The notes beneath the pieces were generated by a model that was not told where the DNA came from, did no database searches, and saw nothing but the letters and a program-made list of their open reading frames with translations. A stretch of 64,000 nucleotides of DNA from contig CAMXCT020000127.1 in the NCBI GenBank assembly GCA_947184155.2, forward strand, positions 236,945 through 300,944. Direction: 5' to 3'. The position numbers and the translations under genes are program-made. Positions 1 to 8,955 of the stretch are shown here, piece after piece (the stretch's first letter is position 1; each line of letters opens with the position of its first letter). The stretch comes from Cladocopium goreaui. Its lineage: Eukaryota > Sar > Dinophyceae > Suessiales > Symbiodiniaceae.

Positions 1-1
1 A

Positions 2-568
2 GGAGAAGTCGCAGCTGATGCATGTGCCGCTGGATCTTCTACTCAAATCGGAGGTTTCATTCGAGCACCGAACGGTGAATGTCGCTGGTTTTCTGAAAAA
101 TATTCTCATGAGGATTTTATGGACCTCCACATCGATCTGGATCCCGATCTCCAGAAATCCATTACCTGTATGGAAACACTTGCACAACTGGGAATTTTGC
201 ATTTGGCCGCAAGGCATTTCCATGCCACCAGGATGCCGATCAAATTATCATCCTGGAGTGACAATACTGGTGCAGAAGCTTCAACCAATAAACTGTTTTG
301 CACCAGCAAGCCCCTTTGCTATTTTGTGGAAAGAATGTGTATTTTTTCAGCACTCTCAGGCATAGAGATGGATGTACACCATGTCCCTGGTCATGCAAAT
401 GAGGAAGCAGACGCATTATCGCGTATGAATGTCGAAATCGAATGTCCCACAGGTTTCACATTGTCTGACAGGATTCGTTTGCCTTTGTCAGAACTTTGGA
501 TGGATAGCCCATCTCCGCGCTTAGTTCCTATCGACACTAAAATTCCCTGGAAGTTACCAACTCCTTGA
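2..568 (+). CDS. RNase H end of a retroelement pol (5' partial, enters from outside the window)
   Basis: The frame is open from the window edge to the stop at 566-568. It reads as the RNase H domain that ends the pol of DIRS-like and Ty3-like retroelements. Visible landmarks are an ADACAAGSS segment with the first acidic residue, METLAQLG with a glutamate, WSDNTGAEA with the third acidic residue, and the closing HVPGHANEEADALSR, the usual end of this domain. RNase H degrades the RNA strand of the RNA/DNA hybrid during reverse transcription. The RT part lies to the left, outside the window. Directly downstream is a pair of 183 bp direct repeats, which fits the 3' end of a tyrosine-recombinase retroelement. 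The methionines inside the frame are not real starts. The RNase H assignment is strong; the DIRS-type assignment is inferred from the neighbourhood. Confidence 0.75.
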   Translation, partial: GEVAADACAAGSSTQIGGFIRAPNGECRWFSEKYSHEDFMDLHIDLDPDLQKSITCMETLAQLGILHLAARHFHATRMPIKLSSWSDNTGAEASTNKLFCTSKPLCYFVERMCIFSALSGIEMDVHHVPGHANEEADALSRMNVEIECPTGFTLSDRIRLPLSELWMDSPSPRLVPIDTKIPWKLPTP

Positions 569-646
569 ACTTCATTTCTCTTGCTGGAAATCATTCACTT
601 TCATTAGGGGGTATATTGGCGATTGATTTCCCCTGATAACTTTACT

Positions 647-829
647 TGGGTGACAAATATCATCAAGGGAAATAGATCCGAACAACAGTTTGGATCTTCC
701 AATCCAACATGGATCAATTATTCCAGCAAGAGAAAAGAATAATATCAATGTGCGAGTGTCTGCAATTTTAAGTTATAATTATATGCTTTTGTAAATTATA
801 TAGAAAGCAAATGTAAGTCTTAGTAGAAC
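647..829. repeat. Direct repeat copy 1 (B1-like) after the RNase H gene
   Basis: This 183 bp block starts TGGGTGACAAATATC, ends TAGTAGAAC, and recurs base for base (by eye) at 1124-1306. Near its end, 807-823 is the inverse complement of 897-913 (17 bp, GCAAATGTAAGTCTTAG), so a hairpin with a 73 bp loop can form. The layout B1 (647-829), A2 (830-1123), B2 (1124-1306) after a pol gene is what split-direct-repeat elements (PAT, Ngaro, Kangaroo) show at their 3' end. The matching A1 would lie outside the window. Confidence 0.8.
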
Positions 830-1123
830 TATACATGTACTTGTTTCATGTTTGTTTTACGGGGCTTCATTTTGTTTCGTGGAAACCATTTTGGCTCTAA
901 GACTTACATTTGCGTTTTTTGCTGGGGCATTTATTTGAAAAAACCCACCCACCCACTACCTCAAGCTGTTGTTTCTACTTTCTGGTTCTTCCACGGGAAA
1001 CACGTTTCACCACACTGCGTAAATCGGGGGCTTGATCGCTTCCATAATATGAAGGTACTCCTCCTTCTTCAGCCGCTATAGTCACTAAGTGACAACTCAC
1101 CAAGGAACACCTTTCAACATGAA

Positions 1124-1306
1124 TGGGTGACAAATATCATCAAGGGAAATAGATCCGAACAACAGTTTGGATCTTCCAATCCAACATGGATCAATTATTC
1201 CAGCAAGAGAAAAGAATAATATCAATGTGCGAGTGTCTGCAATTTTAAGTTATAATTATATGCTTTTGTAAATTATATAGAAAGCAAATGTAAGTCTTAG
1301 TAGAAC
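1124..1306. repeat. Direct repeat copy 2 (B2-like); probable right end of element 1
   Basis: This is the second copy of the 647-829 repeat, offset by 477 bp, with no difference seen by eye. Both copies end in AGAAC and then diverge (tata versus gtag), so 1306 is a candidate element boundary. The 294 bp between the copies (830-1123) holds no gene. It includes a 12-base match to the dinoflagellate spliced leader at 886-897. Confidence 0.8.
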
Positions 1307-1986
1307 GTAGCGTTTAATTCTTTGGACAGGGACCAGTTTTATCAGCGAAATGTTCAGCCGAAGTTCTGGACGGGCAACTTGTGTCAGCTGTGTCAAGGTC
1401 CTCTGTATGGTGGGATTGAACCTCGCTTGCATAAGCTGTAGCTGTCGGCTTTTTATTCCTTGCGCCAGCAAGCTCTTGAAAAAGACAACCAAAAAGGGGG
1501 TGATAGCCGAGTTTTCTGTGGAACGCACATCTCAAAAAGCAAGCGTTTGAGCGCAGCTATGTCTGCTATTGACGGTGCAACTCCCATGCGCATTGTTCCC
1601 ACTGATCGTCTGATGCAACCGTCCCAGGGCTGGTAATTGCAAAACTCAACTTTGCAAAGGCACCTGTGCCCCAGCTGGTTCAGTTGAAATAAACCATGAC
1701 GCACCCTAATGGTCTCACAACGCAGTATGGAACAGAAGGGATATGGAACCGAAGACAGGATACACGCTGCGGCAACTTTGGGCTGACTCCGAGCCGGCCA
1801 TTGGACAGAAATCTTCCCCTTCGTATGATATCAAAGAAGGTGACATTTTACGTGCAGTAGCCGCTATCACAAACCTGCCGTCTTCCACGCTGCCTGACAG
1901 TCCCTTCATCCGTGCATTGGGGACACCGGCAGCTCAAAATGCCCCACCACAGACTGGCACCCTGGCGCAAAGAGCCCTGACGTGAT
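1307..1986. other. No recognised gene; flank between element 1 and the recombinase remnant
   Basis: Only short overlapping open frames occur here on both strands, and none matches a family I recognise. The stretch lies just 3' of the reverse-strand recombinase remnant and may be its 3' untranslated or inter-ORF DNA. No repeat or promoter signal stands out. Confidence 0.4.
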
Positions 1987-2678
1987 TCATCTGGTCTGAA
2001 ATGATCCAAACTTTGCCAGCACGCTACAAAAAAGCTGTAACGGCCTGGTCAACAAATCCCTTGAGTACACAGTCATTGCTTTTGCACCTTGAACTTCATG
2101 ATGACCCAAAAGGGTCCCGGGCTCATCGAGTCCATAAGCCGCACACCAAGACAGCGTTGTATGTTTCAAGGAATGTGAAGTAACTGCATTCTCCGTGTTG
2201 GTTTTCAAAATCTTGTTAGAAAAATGCCAACCTCTTCAGTAGTGCATGACCTCTTGCACAGGCACACCACCATGCGAGGCTGCCCGGCAAAGGGCACCAA
2301 AAGGTTCCTTTTCAAAGCTCACATCTGACACAAGCCTGTACCCAATGCCTTCGTCCAGTCCATGGCGGTGACACCCAAAACCGGTGCAACCAACGGCATG
2401 TACAACTGTTTCTTTGCGAGTGACGTGGCCGTTTTGTGATACTTTGCACGGGCCTCAACAAACCCATATGGTCCTCCATCATATTTTGTTCGTTCAATCC
2501 AGATTTGATGAATGTGCTTCAAGTCCGACCATCTTGATCTGGACAAAACTGTAAAAATGATTGCCTCCATCACGTATGCGTCAATAGGGTCCAACGGCCC
2601 CTGCATCGTCTTCTCCAGCAGTGCCAGTTCTGAAACCTTTAAGGGCCTTGCTGGCTTGCAGGTCTCCTTCTCTGCCAT

Positions 2679-2851
2679 CAAGCGCTGAGCCCTAGTCGTC
2701 CTCGTGGCTCAGTTGGTCGCGACACTCTTGTGTCGCTGACAGACTATCGGTGGTGGTTCGATTCCCCGCTGGTCTGTGAGTAAGACTCAAGACCGTAGAC
2801 CCGCCGAAAGGCAACGGGCTCAGACAAACAAAAGCACCAAGCGCTGAGCCC
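2679..2851. repeat. 14 bp target-site duplication flanking the SINE
   Basis: CAAGCGCTGAGCCC occurs at 2679-2692 and 2838-2851. The bases beyond each copy differ, which fixes the limits. Insert plus duplication is 159 bp, a multiple of three, so the reading frame on either side of the insertion is kept in phase. Confidence 0.88.
2693..2837 (+). mobile_element. tRNA-derived SINE
   Basis: This is a 145 bp insert with an internal RNA polymerase III promoter: box A TGGCTCAGTTGG at 2705-2716 and box B GGTTCGATTCC at 2755-2765, about 38 bp apart. Both fit tRNA consensus. It is flanked by a perfect 14 bp direct repeat, CAAGCGCTGAGCCC (2679-2692 and 2838-2851), the target duplication expected from LINE-assisted retroposition. 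The tail after box B is about 70 bp, AC-rich near its end, and unlike a tRNA, so this is not a functional tRNA gene. It sits inside the reverse-strand recombinase remnant. The target duplication contains the probable splice acceptor of that gene, so the acceptor is now present twice. Confidence 0.85.
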
Positions 2852-3610
2852 CACCACGCAGCTAAGATCACTCAAATCAATTGGTCTGGAATAGGAACTT
2901 CGAGAACAAACCTTGCAAACCTAAATGTCCAACAAAGTCAAACCTCTTGATGCCGATGGTCTTAACTGCCCCTCTGGTCTCAAGTACTGAAGATAATGAT
3001 TGCGATTCCATGGATCCCATTCCAAAAAATGTGATTGCATCTAAAGAAAAATACTGCAGCAAAGTTTGAGCACACTTGATAGCTGTTCTAGGTGACTTGA
3101 TTCCAACAGAATCTCTTAGTACCACACTAATAGATCCGGGGTCAGGTGCCACCTGCTCCTGTAAAAGTGTCCTGCCAAGTTGTCCAGGGTAATCCAGAAT
3201 CTTAAAAACCTGTTGCCATTTGTACAATGCTTGATTCCAAAGTTTCTCATTCTCTTCCATTGCATCTCTATCTGGAAGAACCTTAACCGCAAATGAATAA
3301 AATGGTAACTTCAGATCCTGACTGATTGAGCTCTCTGCCATGGTCTTCTCTGCGACCCGCTCTACCTCGTCCGATGCAGTTGCAGCAGACGAACGATGAA
3401 CCAAATATTCACCTGGAACAGGCGGCAACACTGTAGGGAAAACATTACTGTCGTCGTCTGAGAAAATTTCTTTCCAAACTCCTTGCTCCTGTGACAGCTT
3501 CAACTCTCAATCGCCTACCGCATTCAAACGTGCTTTAAACAAAGTTCTATTGCAATCTAACTTGGAAATGGGCACGTCCACACGCTGATGTTGGGCACCT
3601 GTAGAAACCT

Positions 3611-4048
3611 GTGCAGACTCCTCCATGTTTCCCAGCAAGTCAAGATCTAACTGTTCTGCATCAGAACCGTTTCCAAAAAGATCACCAATGGGTGTTCCAG
3701 GACATAGCCAATTTTGAAGATGAAGATCACATGAACTACGTTGGTGAGTTTACCTTCAGGGTCAATGAAACTTGCTTGAACAATGATCACAACATCTTCA
3801 TGGTTGCACCTACAGATCGTGATGCTCACAATCCTATTGTTGTTCATTTAAAGCCCTCTGATATGCTCTGGTCAGAAAAACGTCAGTACATTCCAAGTCA
3901 GATGAAGATGAGACGTCATGACACGAGAAAGGAGAAGCAGAGGCAGAACAAGAGGAAAGGATATGATGATCAAGCATGGAGCGACTGGCGCAGCAGTGGC
4001 TATGGTGGATCCTCAGCTTCATCGTCCACAACATGGAGACCAAAGTGA
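3611..4048 (+). CDS. Hypothetical basic protein or exon, 145 codons
   Basis: This forward frame has no recognisable domain. The middle is acidic to mixed (FEDEDHMNYVGEFTF). The C-terminal third is strongly basic (KMRRHDTRKEKQRQNKRKG) and ends in a Ser/Gly-rich tail (WRSSGYGGSSASSSTT). Such a tail would suit a nucleic-acid-binding or gag-like protein, but that is only an impression. It lies head-to-head with the recombinase remnant. The start may be a splice acceptor rather than a methionine. It could be a chance frame. Confidence 0.3.
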   Translation: MQTPPCFPASQDLTVLHQNRFQKDHQWVFQDIANFEDEDHMNYVGEFTFRVNETCLNNDHNIFMVAPTDRDAHNPIVVHLKPSDMLWSEKRQYIPSQMKMRRHDTRKEKQRQNKRKGYDDQAWSDWRSSGYGGSSASSSTTWRPK

Positions 4049-4265
4049 GTGTATACTTCTAGACGAGGATAACACAGCATGAGAGGCTTATACAGTTTTT
4101 CTGTGCATTCAGTTTCTTTTCACAAAGTATATACTCTTTTAGACGAGATACAACAAGGCAAGTGTTTATTTTTCACAAGATGGCATATACTCTTTTAGAT
4201 GGAGATAATGCCACTACTGTGTCTGAATTTCAACTTACTGTAATGTAGATAGATACTCTTGTATA
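4049..4265 (+). repeat. Degenerate repeats of TATACTCTTTTAGACGAGATA type
   Basis: Variants of the motif TATACTCTTTTAGA(C/T)GAGATA appear at about 4051, 4129, 4187 and 4252, spaced roughly 60-80 bp. This suggests an old tandem array. No coding function is seen. Confidence 0.5.
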
Positions 4266-5450
4266 TAGAGATGCTATCACAATTGTGTCCGTAACCTTTC
4301 CGCTGAGCAGAACATCTCCAAATGGAGCGAATCCAATATACCAACTCCGAGTTTTGTCCATCGTTTGCCTGAATGAGCAACTTTGGAGATCCGCTATTTC
4401 CGTTTATTTTGTGATTTGGTCAACTGTTTTCCATCTGACCTCAATTTCTGAATCTTGCATTGCGAAGTAGGAACTTTTCACCTGTAGAGCGAGCATTTTG
4501 CTTGGAGAGACCGTGCCTAGTGCACCATTGGTCCTGCCGAAAAATAATTACCGAATCCGCTGCTTTCATTTGGACATGTCCTTAGGACATTCCGTCGCTT
4601 TTCAAGTTTGTTTTCTTTCATCCACTGCGTGACTTCCACTCAGTTTTTGCCGATTTGCCATTGTGCCTCCCCCCCCCACCCTTCGATTCCTCCCTGGTCC
4701 GGATTCAGCCACGCATATTGTTGGCTCCGCTGCTAGCCTCAAGTGATAAGTTTTTAGATACGGGCTAATGTATCGTCATTGCGGCTGCCAGTTGAAGCAC
4801 AGTATGTTCTAGATGTGCAGCGCACAAGCAGAAAATCGCCTCGAACTCTCAGATAGCCTATTGCTTGGCCACTACTGTTGAGGGCTTCACCCAGGAGCGC
4901 CGACCCCATCTCAATGCGCAAGCATCAGCCCCTGCGAGCCCCAGTTCAAGCGTGCCCAGGGTGCTCTGAAGGTCTGCATGGGTCCGGTTGTGCGTGCCCC
5001 GACTGAGTTGACGCGCGCGATCTTCTTCAGCGACGTTCTGTCACTTTGACTAGCGCTTACTATCCGGATCGGTGCCCGCACTGGCAGGGCATCAGCTGTG
5101 CGTTACAATCTCATAGATATGGGTTACTGTGTTGTCATTTCCTGGAAGGAAGGAAGGAAGGCAGGAAGGAAGGAAGGATGACTTGCGTGTGCAAAAGTTT
5201 GCCTATTTACTTCAACCTCTTCTGATACCCCTCAGCGCACGCATCCTGTTTCACCCAGCACACATGCAATTCCATTCCATGTACGTTGCGTTCTAGAGTC
5301 ATGACAGAAGAAAGTCCATTGCAATGGCTGTTTGCACCTGCCTACTTTGATACTGTTGCCATGGCATTTTTTTCTGTTCAATAAGAAGCAATGTTCAGTG
5401 CTCCACGCATATCACAGACAGGCAGCTGAGCTCCATGCTCCAACTGAAAT
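4266..5450. other. Intergenic DNA with a GGAA microsatellite
   Basis: I see no gene. A short GGAAGGAAGGCAGGAAGG tract lies at about 5149-5178. The stretch ends at the left boundary of element 2. Confidence 0.5.
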
Positions 5451-5944
5451 ACGTTGAGGCTCAGCGTGCTGATCCTTCTGTTTCTTAATACTCGGCGTAA
5501 GGTCATGGACCTGAAGCGTACATGTTGGTTAAGGGTGTTGATTATGGGGTTGTGCATTTGGGTTAAGTGGTGAGCCTTGCGACGCGTGTAGCGTTATGTA
5601 ATGCTGCGTTATACGCCTGACTGAATCTAGAGATCCTGCTGTGTATTGGAATCTGACACGGTTCTGTGTAGTGATGGGTTCCTGTGTTCGCTAGGGAATG
5701 TTTTGAAAAACCTTTTCCCCAGGTGATTTGTTGTGTTGGCCTTTTGAATTTCAGAAGCGTTTGACACAACGTTGCAGGAACTCAAAACTTTTAAACACTA
5801 CACTATTTAAACATTGTTGGCTACCTATTTGAGAAATGATTTCGGATTATGTTTTCAATCTCGAAATTTTTCATCCCAAACTAGGGTAGGGAGGGAGGGT
5901 GCTCTTAAATTTTAGAGCACTTGATATCACGAAATTTTCGCTCT
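5451..5944 (+). repeat. Split direct repeat A1
   Basis: This 494 bp repeat starts ACGTTGAGGCTCAGCG and ends TTTTCGCTCT. It recurs at 12511-13004. A hairpin with 7 bp arms (GTGCTCT / AGAGCAC) lies at 5899-5920. As the 5' end of the element it probably carries the promoter, but no motif can be pinned down. Confidence 0.9.
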
Positions 5945-6179
5945 TAGCCATTTTGATGGATGCTGTCAATGTACAGCGGCTAACTATTACAGAGCTGATC
6001 CGTCTAGTGATTTTGATTCTCTTCGAGTTGGCCCAGCGGTTTCGAGTTACTATCCCAGACCCTCCAACTGTTGAGTCGGTGCATCCTCCACATTGCCACC
6101 ACAACTGCAATTTTTGTGATCATTTGTGCGCTAGGGCTGATCGTCACAGAACGCACAGGTGCACTTTACATTGGAGGTG

Positions 6180-7196
6180 ATGGTCCTGACCGTAGCTCTG
6201 CCATTGGGGGGGGATAACCAAGAGCAGGATGAAGAGGATTTTGGTTTTGGGGAATCCTTGCCGAGTGTAGCATGTAGCATCAGTCCTGTTCCAAGCATTG
6301 CAGATGATTTTGGTCTTCATGAAGATGCAAGGGAACCTGAGAAAGAGCCTCGGAAAAGTAAATACCATGCCTCTGAAGCGGAAATTGATGCTGAAGAGGA
6401 ACGCAAAAGAAGAACTAGAATTGCTCAGCAGGTTTTTGATGCTACCTTGATTTTGGGCCGAAATGAGAAGATGCTGCGGGCAGTGCAAGTTGGTGTTCAT
6501 AAATTGGAATGGGTGTCAGACCTCTCCAGACTGCCAGCGTTGGGGAGACTTGCACATATTGAGAATGCCATGCAGGATGAGACGCTGAATCGACAGGCTG
6601 CAAATGGTGTGAATGGCCCTCTCCCTTTTACTAGGAGGCGACTGCTGACTGCAAAGCTGGCCAAGTCAGATGATGATCTTCTGACATCAGCATTACGGAA
6701 GTTGCGCAACCTGGTACTATACTGGCCAGAGAACAGCAAACTTGGAAGAGCCTTGCTGACCTCTGCAGGTGCAGTGGTGGGAGAGGACGTTCTTCAACAA
6801 TCGCTCAAAGATTGTTTTGCTGGTAAGGCAGTGGCAACTTTGGTGAGAAGGGCTGCAGATTTTACGAGGTTTACTGAATGGATGATACAATCTGGGCGTG
6901 GGAGACCTGTGTATCCCACAGAAGCTGACTTGTACGGTTACATGTCGGTGTTACGGTCAACTGGAGCAGGTGCCACAGCAGGTGAGTCCTTTTTGTCAGC
7001 TTGGCGGTTCATGGTTCACACCGTAGGTGCAGGACTGGCAGTCAACAACGACTTGATTTCAGGCCGAGTTCTTGGTGCTTCAAAAGACTTGGTTGCAAAG
7101 AAGAGGACACTGCGTCAGGCGCCTCCCCTCACTGCAGAGATGGTATGGGATTTCCCTCCAGTGGAAAGCGCACACTGTGTGGTTCACCGGCTTTAG
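6180..7196 (+). pseudogene. Tyrosine recombinase N-terminal part of element 2; catalytic half missing
   Basis: The frame is open from 6159. The first ATG at 6180 follows an acceptor-like CACAG. After an acidic N-terminus (NQEQDEEDFGFGE) comes a helical region with LGRALL and KAVATLVRRAADFTRF. This aligns with the core-binding region of the recombinase at 2877-3503 (LGRTLL ... KSPRTAIK). The protein stops soon after RQAPPLTAEMV, the place where the other copy enters its catalytic domain (PARPLKVSELALL). No arginine box, HxxR/K box or YSRD tyrosine is found before the gag ORF at 7745. This copy therefore probably depends on a recombinase in trans. It could instead be an unrelated accessory ORF, but the position 5' of gag and the local similarity favour a recombinase. 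Confidence 0.5.
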
Positions 7197-7744
7197 GGCA
7201 TCGTGCATTGCATGGAAACAACAGACAGCTTGTTATGCGGCCGCAGGATGTCGCTGAATATGAAACCCATTGATTTTCCATGGGAAGAACGTGCAACTCA
7301 CGAATTCTGTGAGCAGTGCAACAAGGCATTTTATCGCTGAACTAGCGAGACCTGGAGCGAGAAAAATAGCGCTGGGGATTTACCAGCGGTGAAGTTTTTT
7401 TAAATCTGTATTCAACTTGAAGTGGTATATGTGAATTGCAGGAACTTGCAACACACCACGTGATTTGTACCATTTTGTGTGCATTGGCTCACCAGGAGGA
7501 TTTCTCAAGCGGAATAGCTTGGACAATTGACAGAGCTCAGGTGCATGTAGACACATGACATGTGATTGCAGCTTGATTATTTCTTTTGATTCAACTGTTT
7601 AATTGCGGAAGCCAAGTAGGAGAAGCTGATTTGAAACGACAAACGAAACGTTGTCATTGCCCTTGTTTTGCACTTGGTCTATTCTCGAGACAGTGAACCT
7701 TTCTGACATTTCAGTTTGTGTTCTGCGCCATTTTGGCGTTGAGC
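7197..7744. other. Spacer between recombinase remnant and gag, with a candidate leader exon
   Basis: No complete gene is seen. A polypyrimidine-CAG acceptor (TTTCTGACATTTCAG) ends at 7713. Between it and the gag ATG lies GCCATTTTGGC (7727-7737), which equals the core of the dinoflagellate spliced leader. Confidence 0.4.
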
Positions 7745-8311
7745 ATGGCCTCAATGGAGTCAGTTCCGAGCTTTAGAGCGCGAGCTGCAGACATTGGCAT
7801 GAGAGACGAACTGATTGAACGACTTGTGGTGGCTGGAGTTGATACTTTTGGAAAGCTGGCTTATGTTTGCAGTGTTAATCCGACGGCAGGTGATGATGGA
7901 CCACTTAAGGAAGCCCTGGGCCGCTTGTTAGCTGATGGAGACCCTTTGACACCGCAGGACATGATCTTCATGAGGCGCCTGTGGTTCGAGTCCTACACAC
8001 TGACAGTGACTGAATTGCAAAACAAAATGCAGAAGAATCCCAGTGACACACCCAAATCAATACCATTGGCAGAGAGGTTAGTCCGAATTGATGAGCAGCG
8101 TGATCGTTTGAGAGGCTTAGTTTATGACCAGTTTCTTGAGCCGGCTCACTCTCTTACAGACAAAATTCAGGCGATGTTGGAAGATGGTGTTGTGACTTAT
8201 TTGGCACCAGAAAAATGCATTTCACGTCATGATGAGATTCAAAGCAACAAAACCGAGCAGCAGCTGTCCTTTGATGCACAGGGAAATGTTAAGGTGTCGA
8301 AGGCGGAGTAA
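7745..8311 (+). CDS. Gag-like protein of element 2, N-terminal part
   Basis: The ATG at 7745 (MASMESVPSF) is chosen because the acceptor and leader-like sequence sit just upstream. The frame is also open 27 bases earlier. The 188-residue product is mostly helical, has no enzymatic motif and lies directly before pol, where gag (nucleoprotein) belongs. The text DIGMRDELIERLVVAGVDTF resembles a SAM/HhH-like helical start, which is weak evidence. The frame ends at TAA 8309-8311 while the protein sense appears to continue in the -1 frame (from 8293). Either a programmed frameshift or an inactivating indel joins the halves. No classical slippery heptamer is visible in the overlap. Confidence 0.55.
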   Translation: MASMESVPSFRARAADIGMRDELIERLVVAGVDTFGKLAYVCSVNPTAGDDGPLKEALGRLLADGDPLTPQDMIFMRRLWFESYTLTVTELQNKMQKNPSDTPKSIPLAERLVRIDEQRDRLRGLVYDQFLEPAHSLTDKIQAMLEDGVVTYLAPEKCISRHDEIQSNKTEQQLSFDAQGNVKVSKAE

Positions 8312-8955
8312 CCCTTAGCTGTGATGCCACGGGTGAATTGAGGCTGCGCCAGTGCCTTACTCGCAAAGCTCTGGCGTTCGATCAAATCAAACTGTGCTCC
8401 TTTGATGTGATGGAAACATGGCACAACGCAATGGTACAGGCTATCATGCGCAAACCTCCTGCAGGACACAAGTACGTCACTGTGCAACAAATCATGGCTG
8501 CAGACAAGGAGTTGTGGAGCTATTTGTCTCAACATACACGTGGCAAGCTCAAGACGGCTGTGGGACAACCTCCAGCCCTGGACTCAGAGTTGAAGGTGTT
8601 GATGACTTCACCCACAGTGTTGTGCTACATGACCCCACTGCCTGGGCAATCACCAAAGCCGGAACCACCCAAACCGGTGGCACCAAAACCCAGCTCACCC
8701 AAAGGTGATTCCAATGATTCGACTAGGCCACAGGGAACAAAGAGGAAACTTGAAGGTGCGACAACGGTCAAGGAGCTGTTACAAAACCTGCCAGCTAATT
8801 GCACGTCCAAGACTGAGCAAAACAAGTTCATCTGCTTGCACTACAACAATGGGACATGCAAGAGACAGAAAGCTTCTTCGTGTAATATGGGTGTGCACAT
8901 GTGCTACTACAAGGGCTGTGGAAAGAAGCGACCGTACATTGAGTGCGGACACTGA
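8293..8955 (+). CDS. Gag-like protein of element 2, C-terminal part with Cys/His cluster
   Basis: This frame is open from 8293 and continues the gag-like protein, overlapping the previous ORF by 19 bases in the -1 frame. A Pro/Lys-rich linker (PKPEPPKPVAPKPSSPKG) leads to a Cys/His-rich end: ICLHYNNGTCKR, then SCNMGVHMCYYKGCGKK and IECGH. This resembles a CCCH-like nucleic-acid-binding finger and would serve as the nucleocapsid part. The ORF ends at a single TGA (8953-8955). The frame then stays open straight into pol, which suggests gag-pol expression by stop-codon readthrough, or a point mutation in this copy. Confidence 0.6.
   Translation, partial: GVEGGVTLSCDATGELRLRQCLTRKALAFDQIKLCSFDVMETWHNAMVQAIMRKPPAGHKYVTVQQIMAADKELWSYLSQHTRGKLKTAVGQPPALDSELKVLMTSPTVLCYMTPLPGQSPKPEPPKPVAPKPSSPKGDSNDSTRPQGTKRKLEGATTVKELLQNLPANCTSKTEQNKFICLHYNNGTCKRQKASSCNMGVHMCYYKGCGKKRPYIECGH

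Larger units (their letters stand above)
1987..3503 (-). pseudogene. Tyrosine recombinase of a DIRS-like retroelement, broken into three pieces
   Basis: Three reverse-strand pieces read in order. 3503-2877 holds the N-terminal core-binding region (RDSVGIKSPRTAIK). 2681-2319 holds the first half of the catalytic domain, with the arginine box FTVLSRSRWSDLK. 2208-1987 holds the second half with TSHSLKHTTLSW (H-x-x-K form of the HxxR box), LLGHH and the nucleophile tyrosine in VYSRD. Tyrosine recombinases integrate DIRS-type cDNA without the target duplications made by DDE integrases. The first two pieces are in the same frame but separated by an intron-like gap with stops, into which a SINE has jumped (2693-2837). 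The gap 2209-2318 contains stops and frame changes, so this copy looks dead. A recombinase on the strand opposite to RT/RNase H recalls what I remember of Volvox Kangaroo. Whether it belongs to the element ending near 1306 is open. Confidence 0.7.

Noticed and set aside
2697-2775. Functional tRNA gene
   Set aside because: The pol III boxes fit, but the sequence carries a non-tRNA tail and a 14 bp target duplication and sits inside a broken gene, so it is a SINE head.
1987-3503. Host-encoded phage-type integrase gene
   Set aside because: The HSLK and LGHH boxes, broken frame and neighbouring retroelement parts point to a DIRS-type recombinase remnant.
5945-5957. Spliced-leader relict TAGCCATTTTGATGG after A1
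   Set aside because: The match covers only the first part of the leader (AGCCATTTTG) and breaks at once; too short to separate from chance.
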